From assembly GCF_008704395.1 (NCBI RefSeq), contig NZ_CP023695.1, positions 7,812,001-7,876,000 of the forward strand: 64,000 bases of DNA, given 5' to 3'. Of the stretch, positions 9,489 to 16,972 are shown one piece after another. The translations under genes and the position numbers were made by a program. The notes under the pieces were generated by a model. It did no database searches, was not told the DNA's origin, and worked only from the letters and a program-made list of their open reading frames with translations. The first letter of the stretch is position 1. Each line of letters begins with the position of its first letter. The stretch is from Streptomyces alboniger. GTDB taxonomy: Bacteria; Actinomycetota; Actinomycetes; Streptomycetales; Streptomycetaceae.

Positions 9489-9885
9489 ACGTCATCGAGC
9501 TCTTGGCCGAACTCCAGGCCCCCAACACGACGAGACCACGGTCCGGGCCGGTGAACTACTCGCCCAGATCGAGCACTTGACGGCCATCCTGGCCGAGACC
9601 GAAGTGCGCCTCACGGACCTGGCCACCACCCGGAAGGTCATCGCTGAACTCGCGCTGGCCCAAGACGATCCCGAACCGCCCGAGACGAGCACCGCTTACG
9701 AGGCCATCGTGAACGCCTTCAATCAGCACCCTGACCAGGAGTTCCGGGCCCGTGAGCTGCACGAACTCCTCGGCATGCCCACCGACGAGGCATCGGTCAA
9801 CGTCACCCGCGCTCGTCTCGGACGCCTCCTTCGCCAAGGCTTCCTCACCCAGCCCGGACGAGTCCGTTACCAGAAACGGACTTAA
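9485..9885 (+). pseudogene. IS accessory winged-helix protein (frameshifted)
   Basis: It would start with a GTG at 9485 overlapping the transposase stop. It reads a coiled-coil segment (ELLAQIEHLTAILAETEVRL) and then a winged-helix-like domain (FRARELHELLGMPTDEAS ... LGRLLRQGFLTQPGR). The frame shifts near 9530, so only 9577-9885 is open as one piece. It is a member of the small protein family often encoded behind streptomycete transposases; the function is not known, possibly regulation or DNA binding. Confidence 0.65.
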
Positions 9886-9941
9886 CGTCCACTCAGAAGG
9901 GCTCGATCGCCAAGATCTGAACCGGCACCTGATCATGCAGC

Positions 9942-11117
9942 TCACCGCTGCACACCAACTGGACCTGGACGCACGGTCGTCGACATGTCGCGGCCCGGAC
10001 CGGGGATGCCCAGGGCCAGGTTGCCGACATGGAGCAACCCGTCTTGATGGCACTTGAGGAAGGCCACCTGGTTCGCGGGGCGCATGGTGCCGGTGGGGCA
10101 GGCGCCCAGGCCGAGGTCGGTCGCCGTGAGGCACAGCGTCTGTAGCAGGCACCCGGCGTCTCGGTAGATGAGGCTCAGCGCCAGTCCCTCGTACTTCCAG
10201 CCGGTGCGGGCGGCGTGCGAGGCCAGCAGGAGGCTCGCGGGCGGCGGATGCTCCATGTAGGCAGGCATGGTCACCGTGGTGTTCAGTACGGCTGCCAGCT
10301 CGTCGTCCCAGGGGGCCAACCGGTTCAGGGTGTGGTCGAACGGGTCGTAGTGGTAGGCGCCGGGGGCCAGCCCGGAGACCTTCCGGGCGATCACGTACGT
10401 CTCCAGGCTGTGCCGTCCGCCGCCGGACGGGGACGGACGCTGTGTCTGCTGGAACCGGAGGGGGCCCAGGGGGCCCCGGACACGGGCCGAGCGGGCGAGG
10501 AACACAGCCAGGTGGCCGAGGGGCAGCGGCGAGGGCGCGAAGTCGCGGATGCTGCGCCGCTCGGTCAGCACCTCGCGCAGCGGGCGGCTGGGCAGCTCAT
10601 CGGAGTCCGTGAGCCGGACGGTCCTTGTCGAGTCGGGGTGACGCAACCGGGCCGGGGGCGGGGAACCTTGCTGCGTGTTCGCGGCGGGACCGTGTCCGGC
10701 CCGGGCGTGGGCGGCGAGTTCGTAGGGCGTCAACCCCTGGGGCATCGGGGCGGTATGGGCCGAGGAGCGGATGATCCCGGCGGCGGCGAGTTGGTCCAAG
10801 GCCCGCTGGGTCGCCGCGAGTTCGGCCCCGCCGCTCCCTTCGCCGTTCGGAGCGGATGCGCCCCATCGGGCGTGGATCTCCTCGGTCGTGAGCGGGCGGC
10901 CCAGTTCGTTGAGGAGTGCCAGCAGTCGGGGGCGCGCCGTGAACCTGCGCCACCGGCGGCAGTCGACGAGGACGGGCCCTGCCTCGTCCTGCCATTCGAG
11001 GAGCAGGTCGGGGTTGCGCCGGTAGCGCACGGGGCCGGACGGGCTTCCGTTGTCGACCCCGCTCCCGTCCGCGCTGGGCGTGGGAGGTGCGGAGGCTTCT
11101 GCGGCACGGGGTTTCAC
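9942..11117 (-). CDS. SagB-type azoline dehydrogenase
   Basis: A 391-residue flavin oxidoreductase of the SagB/ThcOx nitroreductase family. In LAP pathways such enzymes oxidise thiazolines and oxazolines to azoles with FMN. The N-terminal 110 residues form the small winged-helix-like domain common in actinobacterial SagB proteins. The dehydrogenase domain starts around residue 185 with RPLREVLTERRSIRDF, a hallmark of this family, and continues through LETYVIARKVSGLAPGAYHY and AGCLLQTLCLTATDLGLGACP. The GTG start at 11117 has a GAGGA ribosome site. It lies 109 bp downstream of the YcaO fusion in the same direction and is the last gene of the cassette, ending 50 bp before the IS element. Confidence 0.9.
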   Translation of the reverse strand: MKPRAAEASAPPTPSADGSGVDNGSPSGPVRYRRNPDLLLEWQDEAGPVLVDCRRWRRFTARPRLLALLNELGRPLTTEEIHARWGASAPNGEGSGGAELAATQRALDQLAAAGIIRSSAHTAPMPQGLTPYELAAHARAGHGPAANTQQGSPPPARLRHPDSTRTVRLTDSDELPSRPLREVLTERRSIRDFAPSPLPLGHLAVFLARSARVRGPLGPLRFQQTQRPSPSGGGRHSLETYVIARKVSGLAPGAYHYDPFDHTLNRLAPWDDELAAVLNTTVTMPAYMEHPPPASLLLASHAARTGWKYEGLALSLIYRDAGCLLQTLCLTATDLGLGACPTGTMRPANQVAFLKCHQDGLLHVGNLALGIPGPGRDMSTTVRPGPVGVQR

Positions 11118-11226
11118 GGTTCCTCGACGCCTCTCTGTAGGTCGTCATTAGGTCTGTGCGGCTTCGACGCCGGGGGACGGCGGGCCGTGGTGGTGCGGCC
11201 GGCGGGTGAGGGAGGACCGTCGCGCC

Positions 11227-13410
11227 TTACAGGAAGGGCAGAGGCAGTGGGTTGAGCTGCGCCTCCGTCAGCGCTGTATCGCGTACGCCCATGGCGAGCG
11301 GCGCCTGGAACACCCTCGGCCCGCCGCGGCGGTGGAAGTCGCTGCGCAGAGTGATCGGGCACAGTCCGGGCACCACCGTTCTGACGACCGTCACCCCGCA
11401 CTCGGCCACGTCGATCGGAGTGATGTCCACGGCGACCGCCTCGTGCCCTCGCGCCGCGAGTCGCCGGACGGCCTCCGTGACGTCGGCGGGGAGCCCGGGG
11501 GAGGGGCGCCGGGCCGCGACGGGGCGCAGCGGCCCCTCGTCCCAGAACGCCAGGTGCGCGAGCCGGTGGGGCGCCCAGTAGAAGAGGGAGAAGTCCTTCA
11601 GTGTGGTCAGTACCTTGCCCGGTTCGGGAATTGCCTCCCCCGCGTCGAGGTTCTCCTGCCACAGTCGGGCGCCCGCCCAGCCCAGGCAGCCCTCTTCCAG
11701 GGCGCCGAGCAGGGCCGCGTGCGGGTCCAGGTCGGCGCGCGCGGAGTGGGTGACCACGGGCCGCCGTTCGGTCTGCCTGAGGAAACGCACGCCTACCACC
11801 GGGATTCCCAGGTCGGTGGTCAGGTCCTTGGCGGTGACCGTCACGCCCTGGCCGCGCATGTGCTCGACGATGCGCCGGGTCGGGCCCTCAGGTAGCCCGT
11901 CGAGGTCGAGCGTGGGCAGGACGAGCCGGTTCTCCCAGAAGATCACGGACGCGTCTCTCTCGACGGCCTCCATCAGACCGCCGTGCACCGCGTGGTGGTA
12001 ACTGCCGCCCGCCGCGAGGCCGGTGGAGATCGGGTCGTACCAGGCGCGGTGGCCGGGCGGGAAGCGGTAGGGCAGGTAGACGGCGCAGGCAGGGACGTAC
12101 CGGGTGTGGCCGGTGAGCAGTGACCTGCCCCGCACCCAGTCGATCTCCGCGTCCGGGTCGCACGGGGCCAGCCGGGTGTGGCGGGCGTACTCCGCCGCCG
12201 AACCCAGGGGGAGCGTGCGGGGGTCGACCGCCTCGCCGCCCAGGGCGGTGGTGGAGGCGCGCACCAGGCTCTCCGGGTCGTAGACGCCTGCCGCGTACCG
12301 TTCCAGGGTCTCGCCCACGGCGCACACGCGGGCCGTCACCGGGTCGTTCTTGACCGCGCCGCCTCGCGCCTCGGCCGTGACGGGCGAGAACCAGTGGGTC
12401 TTCGTCATCCCGGCCGTACGGGCGTAGGTCGCCTTCCCGAGGGCGTCGTCCTGCTCGTCCACCAGCAGGCGGAGCACCATTCCGGTGAGGGTGTCCACCG
12501 TGCCGCGCATCCGCTCCCAACTGAGCGTGTTGTCGATCTCCGTGGGCTGGTCCTCGCGTCGGGGCGGCACGGCGTGTGCGGCGCAGGCGGGGCAGCCCGG
12601 CAGGTGGAACAGGTCGTGCCGGGTGCGGGCCAAGGAGCCGTGTTCGATTTCGGTCAGCCTCACGCGGCCTTGCGTGATCTCGTCTTCCGGCGTCTTTCCG
12701 CTTTCCGCTGTCTCGTCCGCCCCTTCGTGCGGGGTCCCGGGGCCCAAGAGGGTGAGTACTTCGTGTGCGAGCAGCCCGGAGGCTACCGCCGTGCTCGGCC
12801 ATCCGCCCGAGTCCGATGCGCCGAAGAGGACGGTCAGGGGGAGGTCGGCGATGGGCTGCCAGATGTGGTTGGCGCGGAGCCGACGTACCACGCACACCGG
12901 ACAGGGCGTGTGCGGCGGCCGGAGAGTGGCGTGGAACAACCGGGTCGGGGTGTCGAGGTAAGTGACCATGGGCGTGCCGGCTTCCAGCGCGGAAGCGACC
13001 CGGCGTACCAGTTGCTCCTCGGGGAGCGAGAGCGGCAGGACCGCGACGGCCACCGGCGACGTCCGGTCGTCGGGCACCGTCGGTACGCCCGCGCGCTCCA
13101 GCAGAGCGCTCACCTCTCCGCCCAGCCCCTGGGGGGTGACAGCGACCGGCCGACCCGCGCGGAGCGCGGTCGTCTCTCCGTACAACGGGTGGATGGACTG
13201 CCCCTGTTGATGCGCGAGTCCGCGGGAGCGCAGACCGCTCACCACCCGTTCCGGAACGGCGTCCGCCCGCACGGCCTCGCTGCCGGTCCCGGGAGTGGGC
13301 ACCCGGACGGGGACCCGCAGGGTTCCGGTGCTCGCGCAGACGTACAGGTGGTCACCGCGCGGGACCAGGCTTACGTCAGGACGCAGCTCGGTGGGGGCAT
13401 GGGCATCCAT
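11227..13410 (-). CDS. fused leader-binding (E1-like) and YcaO cyclodehydratase
   Basis: A 727-residue azoline-forming enzyme. Residues 1 to about 330 are the ocin-ThiF/E1-like partner that binds the leader peptide; its structural zinc site is shown by CPVC (170-173) and CPAC (273-276). Residues from about 340 to 727 are the YcaO domain, which uses ATP to cyclise Cys, Ser or Thr side chains onto the backbone; ERYAAGVYD and GLMEAVERDASVIFWENR match family motifs. The C-terminus ends in PLPLPFL, the Pro-x-Pro-x-Pro tail that marks azoline-forming YcaO proteins and is absent from thioamide or amidine formers. The ATG at 13410 has a GGAAGG site 7 nt upstream. Fusion resembles GodD of goadsporin in layout. 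No separate C protein is needed. Confidence 0.93.
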   Translation of the reverse strand: MDAHAPTELRPDVSLVPRGDHLYVCASTGTLRVPVRVPTPGTGSEAVRADAVPERVVSGLRSRGLAHQQGQSIHPLYGETTALRAGRPVAVTPQGLGGEVSALLERAGVPTVPDDRTSPVAVAVLPLSLPEEQLVRRVASALEAGTPMVTYLDTPTRLFHATLRPPHTPCPVCVVRRLRANHIWQPIADLPLTVLFGASDSGGWPSTAVASGLLAHEVLTLLGPGTPHEGADETAESGKTPEDEITQGRVRLTEIEHGSLARTRHDLFHLPGCPACAAHAVPPRREDQPTEIDNTLSWERMRGTVDTLTGMVLRLLVDEQDDALGKATYARTAGMTKTHWFSPVTAEARGGAVKNDPVTARVCAVGETLERYAAGVYDPESLVRASTTALGGEAVDPRTLPLGSAAEYARHTRLAPCDPDAEIDWVRGRSLLTGHTRYVPACAVYLPYRFPPGHRAWYDPISTGLAAGGSYHHAVHGGLMEAVERDASVIFWENRLVLPTLDLDGLPEGPTRRIVEHMRGQGVTVTAKDLTTDLGIPVVGVRFLRQTERRPVVTHSARADLDPHAALLGALEEGCLGWAGARLWQENLDAGEAIPEPGKVLTTLKDFSLFYWAPHRLAHLAFWDEGPLRPVAARRPSPGLPADVTEAVRRLAARGHEAVAVDITPIDVAECGVTVVRTVVPGLCPITLRSDFHRRGGPRVFQAPLAMGVRDTALTEAQLNPLPLPFL

Positions 13411-13498
13411 GGGGCCGCCTTCCGGGAGAGGTGAGGAGACAACGCCCGGTTCCGTGCCGGGGCCGGGCGCCCGCGGCCAGGCGCCGCGGTGCGCGAAG

Positions 13499-13533
13499 CG
13501 CCCCTGACCGCTTGTCGCGCGCGGTCAGGGGCG
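13499..13533 (-). terminator. attenuator hairpin between precursor and YcaO genes
   Basis: Perfect 13-bp stem: CGCCCCTGACCGC (13499-13511) pairs with 13521-13533 across a 9-nt loop. It begins 8 nt past the precursor stop, on the way to the YcaO gene. No T-tract follows. Such hairpins typically let the precursor transcript exceed that of the enzymes. Confidence 0.75.
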
Positions 13534-13540
13534 CGGAGCC

Positions 13541-13699
13541 TCAGGAGCCTCCGGACGTGGGAGTCAGCACGTCCATGGAGTTCGGGGCCGCCCAGGACAG
13601 ACAGCTGTGACCCGCGAACGCCTCCTCCGACTCCGGAATCGCCATTTCCTCGAACAATGCATCTCCGTCGATCTCGACGGGCTGTTTCGACTGCTGCAC
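13541..13699 (-). CDS. azol(in)e-containing peptide precursor (LAP/TOMM)
   Basis: A 52-residue peptide starting at GTG 13699, with GGGCGG 5 nt upstream. The leader is acidic (VEIDGDALFEEMAIPESEEA). The C-terminal segment is rich in cyclisable residues: HSCLSWAAPN then SMDVLTPTSGGS, giving one Cys, five Ser and two Thr after the FAG/GHS boundary. The leader/core boundary is not certain; cleavage near AFAG or GHS is a guess. Position directly upstream of the YcaO fusion, acid leader and Cys/Ser/Thr tail all support a LAP substrate. I do not recognise the core as a known product. The open frame continues upstream of the GTG but without leader-like character. Confidence 0.8.
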   Translation of the reverse strand: MQQSKQPVEIDGDALFEEMAIPESEEAFAGHSCLSWAAPNSMDVLTPTSGGS

Positions 13700-14044
13700 T
13701 ATTTCCGCCCTTTCGCTCGTGTGTCTCTTTTCCTTTTGGTTGAGCACTGCTTTGGTTGAGCACTGCACTGCGAAACTGCCACAGGGGCGGTTCGCCTGTT
13801 CCATTGCAGGGTGTCGAGTTCGGCAATACAAGAGCATGGTGAAATAACCCACCCAGCAGGTGATTTGGAGGCTGCCGGGGCGTGCGAAGGGGTGGCACAG
13901 AGCGCGGCGCATCCGCCCCCGAGCCACCGGATGCGACCGCGTCGCCGCCGACGACGGTTACGGGCGGGCCGCCCGGCCCCGGTGCGCCCGAGAGCTCACC
14001 ACCGCCGGGTTGGCCGACTTGCGGTCGATCTCCACGATCGGCAG
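13700..14044 (-). promoter_or_regulatory. upstream region of the LAP operon
   Basis: No gene is supported in this 345-bp stretch. It should hold the promoter of the precursor-YcaO-SagB operon. A short direct repeat of TGGTTGAGCACTGC (near 13737-13768, in plus orientation) is the only pattern I see. Confidence 0.35.
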
Positions 14045-14416
14045 TCAGTAACCGCCTGTTCGTAACGGCGGCCGCAGCCCGGCTTGCAGCAGGCGCGCGG
14101 CAGCAGCACGACCCCGTCTCGGGGTGTCGACGAGCCGCGACCCCGGGGTGCACGGCTTGCAGAAGAGCCTCCGAACGCAACGCGGGCACCCTGTACAGCA
14201 GTTGTGATGGTGGTCGACCTGACACCAGATCGGTCCGTACGCAGCGCTGTCCCTGGGGTCGTCGTCGCAGAGCGGGCAGTAGTCGATCCGAACTCTCAGG
14301 GTGGCGTTCACTCGCTCGACGGAGAGCCCGAATCGCTTGGCCTGTTGTACGGCCGTTCCGCAGGATCGGGCCGCTCGGTAAAGGCCCCAACTGGTCGCGG
14401 CGGGCGGTACGTTCAT
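14045..14416 (-). CDS. Cys-rich endonuclease VII-like HNH protein
   Basis: A 123-residue protein with a zinc-finger nuclease pattern: CPLC, then VDHHHNC, then CPRC and LFCKPC. This order of Cys pairs around a D-H-x-H core resembles the recombination endonuclease VII / HNH group found in phages and actinobacterial accessory DNA. The ATG at 14416 is a guess; no strong ribosome site is visible, and its 5' end approaches the divergently read gene at 14454. Function as a nuclease is inferred from the motif only. Confidence 0.55.
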   Translation of the reverse strand: MNVPPAATSWGLYRAARSCGTAVQQAKRFGLSVERVNATLRVRIDYCPLCDDDPRDSAAYGPIWCQVDHHHNCCTGCPRCVRRLFCKPCTPGSRLVDTPRRGRAAAARLLQAGLRPPLRTGGY

Positions 14417-14453
14417 CGACGCGACAGCAAGCACGATGAACGCGAGGGACAAC

Positions 14454-14741
14454 ATGCCGATGGGCGACCTTGTCAAGACCGCACTGGGCGATGCGTTAAA
14501 AGCCACGGTATGCACGGCGTTGGACAAGAACTATGTCCGCGGCTTCAACGAGGCGTCCAGCGCCTGCGTGGAGGTACTGACGGGCGCCAGGAACGGACTG
14601 CTGGCAAAGATGGAGTCCGGGGGCAAGCTGTCCGCGCAGGAACAGGCGCTGTACGCGCGGCTGACCGAACTGGAAGCCGAGATGGGAGAACGTCTGAACG
14701 CTGCCTACGAGCCGCCGTCCGCAAAGCTCGACCTGCCGTAA
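14454..14741 (+). CDS. hypothetical small helical protein
   Basis: A 95-residue protein with no recognised family. The ATG at 14454 has GAGGG 6 nt upstream and is preferred over the ATG at 14436. The sequence looks helical and amphipathic (LVKTALGDALKATVCTAL, EQALYARLTELEAEMGERL), with two Cys. A GC-rich hairpin follows the stop by 49 bp, which supports a real transcription unit. Confidence 0.55.
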   Translation: MPMGDLVKTALGDALKATVCTALDKNYVRGFNEASSACVEVLTGARNGLLAKMESGGKLSAQEQALYARLTELEAEMGERLNAAYEPPSAKLDLP

Positions 14742-14790
14742 CCACCCGGGCCTGACCCGGTGATCACGTAGCGGTGTCCTGGCGAACGGG

Positions 14791-14816
14791 GCCCCGGCCC
14801 AGCCCGGGGCCGGGGC
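14791..14816 (+). terminator. GC-rich hairpin
   Basis: Perfect 10-bp stem GCCCCGGCCC / GGGCCGGGGC with a 6-nt loop, 49 bp after the small helical protein gene. There is no T-tract, as is usual in Streptomyces. Confidence 0.6.
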
Positions 14817-14956
14817 GCTGGTCAGACTGCGAAGTCGTAGCTCGCGAGCCATGGCTCCTTGACCCATAGATCGGGTAGCACATGCTCTCGACTACCACGA
14901 CAACACCACCAATCACACGAGCTCGCCGCTAAAGGGCCGACTTACAGGTCCGCGAG

Positions 14957-15183
14957 TCAGGGATGCCCCGGGTGCACGCGGGCGAGTAGCTCGGTCAGGG
15001 TCTCGCGCTGAGTCGGGGTCATGTGCGGGACGGCCGCGTCGAGGTCTCTTTGATCCTTTCGGCGGACGTGCTTGGCCTTGAACAGGAGGACCAGTTCGGG
15101 CGCCGGATACGGGATGCTGTCTAGGGTGCGGTGGATGACGTCGCTGTAGGGAAGCCGGATCTCCTCATCGCACAAGGTCACCC
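14957..15183 (-). pseudogene. C-terminal fragment of a nucleotidyltransferase-like protein
   Basis: The last 74 residues (EIRLPYSDVIHRTLDSIPY, APELVLLFKAKHVRRKD, LTELLARVHPGHP) resemble the C-terminus of AadA/MNT-like nucleotidyltransferase-domain proteins. The N-terminal catalytic part cannot be found upstream in any frame, so only a remnant is left. Confidence 0.5.
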
Positions 15184-15603
15184 GCCGCACCGACTCCGGC
15201 ACCGAGGAGGGGGCGTCGCCCCGGCGCCTGGCACGCCGCCGAACACGACCCTGCCGCAGGCCGCCGCACGTAGATCCGAGCGGATCAGGGCAGTCCGTCG
15301 CCGCCCGGGACGTGGCCGAGCGCTCTGCTGTCGTGTGTCTCGCGGACCCTGCTGACCGGCGCCGGAACAGGGCCGCGGCGGCACTGGGCGGCCAGCTCGA
15401 CCGACCAGGAGCCCCTTGATCCTCCAGGAGAACAGTGGCGCGTGACCCGGGATCTTCCACGCACGTGAGGGCTTGTAGTGGGTAGGGCCTGTCCGATGGG
15501 TCGGAGTGCAGGATAGGTGTGTTCCGCTTCCATTGATTGATCCTCTCGGCGGAGGAACGGAAAATGACGCGACAAGTCCTGTGCCCTGGTACAGAGTTGG
15601 CAC

Positions 15604-15969
15604 ATGTTGGATCACGTAGCCATTCAGGTAAGCGACATCGCGTCCAGTGCTGCTTTCTACGATGCCGTGCTCGGTCCGCTTGGCGGCGCAAGAAAGAAGC
15701 AGTTCGGCGAAAACATTAGCTTCGGCGTCACGGGCCACCCGTTTTGGCTGGTCCCCGCGACCGACGCCACACCTTCGCGGGAACTGCACGTCGCATTCGT
15801 TGCGGGCGACCGAGCCTCCGTAGACGCTTTCTACGCAGCCGCTCTCGCAACAGGTGCCGAGGGCCTGCACGCGCCCCGGCTCTGGCCGGAGTATCACGAG
15901 TCCTACTACGGAGCATTTGTCCGCGATCCTGACGGGAACAACGTCGAGGCCGTCTGCCACCTGCCCTAA
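15604..15969 (+). CDS. VOC-family (glyoxalase/dioxygenase-fold) protein
   Basis: A 121-residue single-domain vicinal-oxygen-chelate protein. It starts MLDHVAIQVSDIASSAAFYD, with the first metal-type His, and ends with YYGAFVRDPDGNNVEAVCH, the usual DPDGNxxE metal motif. Such proteins are small lyases, isomerases or resistance proteins (drug binding). Nothing in the neighbourhood suggests the substrate. Confidence 0.85.
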   Translation: MLDHVAIQVSDIASSAAFYDAVLGPLGGARKKQFGENISFGVTGHPFWLVPATDATPSRELHVAFVAGDRASVDAFYAAALATGAEGLHAPRLWPEYHESYYGAFVRDPDGNNVEAVCHLP

Positions 15970-15989
15970 AGCCTGTTTCAGGAGCCGAA

Positions 15990-16972
15990 CCGGAGATCTC
16001 CACCTACTCGGCGATGACACAGCGGTGGCAGGTGCGCGTGGTTCGATGCATGACACCGTTTTTTCGGAACACCAAAGCTAGAGATAGGTGCGGCACTCGC
16101 TTCCACGGCGCCGCCGATTGGCCCGCTGGTTATCCGGCTCCGGAATGGTATGGCTAATCTGACGTCGGCGCAGGTAACTCCGGTTGCGGCGAAAGCTGTA
16201 CGCTTTACCGCCGCTGAGATGGTGCGGGCGGGTACGAGGGTGTCCACCCGGGCGGCTGCGCTTGCCGGGTTTCCGCGGCGCTGCTCTACGGGCGCCCGGG
16301 GGCGCGGAAGGAGTACGCGCCGTCGTTGACCGCGAGGCCGTGTCCGGCTGTCGTCCAGCACGCAGGCGCCGACGACCTGGTCGTCGGCGGGCCCAGCGTC
16401 GTCAGCTCATGGAAGACAGTGTCTGACCGGCATGCCGCTGGTCAGCGGATGGCACATGGGACAGGGTCCTGCGGATGGTACAGGCGGATGCCGACGCTGA
16501 GGGCCGTATCGACTGGTCCATGGTGGGCGTGGATTCCACTGTGTGCCGCGCTCATCAGCATGCCGCGGGCTCACTTCTCTGCCGTTTCCCGGTACTGGGG
16601 TGCCTCGTTGGTTGTCCGGATGAATGCCCGGAGGACCGACGGCAAGGGGCGGGGTGTGCGACAGGGGCGGTCGCCGGAGGGGTTGTCGGCGAGCTGGAGG
16701 CTGGAGGAAGGCGACTCGAAGCTCGTGACCAACAAGACCGGGATGACGAGGTTCGGCTTCTGCCTGATGCTGAAGTGCTCCCAGACCGAGGCCAGGTACC
16801 CGGCGGGAGCAAAGCGTCACCCGAAGCAGATCCGCGAGGCCCAGGGGTTCCGACCGGCGACGCCGGACAACGAGGAGCAACTCGATCTCAGGCGTCGGGC
16901 CACCGGGCACAGGCTCCGGACAGGGCCGGACCACTCGGGCCCGCTATCACAGTCCAGTACAGCCCACGCGTC
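15990..16972. other. decayed mobile-element region
   Basis: No intact gene. At about 16475-16570 on the plus strand the residues RIDWSMVGVDSTVCRAHQHA match the first DDE segment of IS5-type transposases. At about 16700-16960 an unrelated reading (LVTNKTGMTRFGFCLMLK) has no family I recognise. A short open frame from 16151 (MANLTSAQVTPVAAKAVRF) is possible but unsupported. Confidence 0.5.

Larger units (their letters stand above)
8531..9892 (+). mobile_element. IS5-family insertion sequence with TIRs and TCA duplication
   Basis: Imperfect terminal inverted repeats bound this element. The left end reads GTGGGCGTCAAGTCCG and the right end, in complement, GTGGACGTTAAGTCCG (14 of 16 match). Both ends sit in a CTCAG context, consistent with a 3-bp TCA (TNA) target duplication as made by some IS5 subgroups. 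The 1362-bp element carries a DDE transposase and a downstream small accessory gene, both frameshifted. It inserted 50 bp beyond the stop of the SagB-like gene. Confidence 0.8.
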
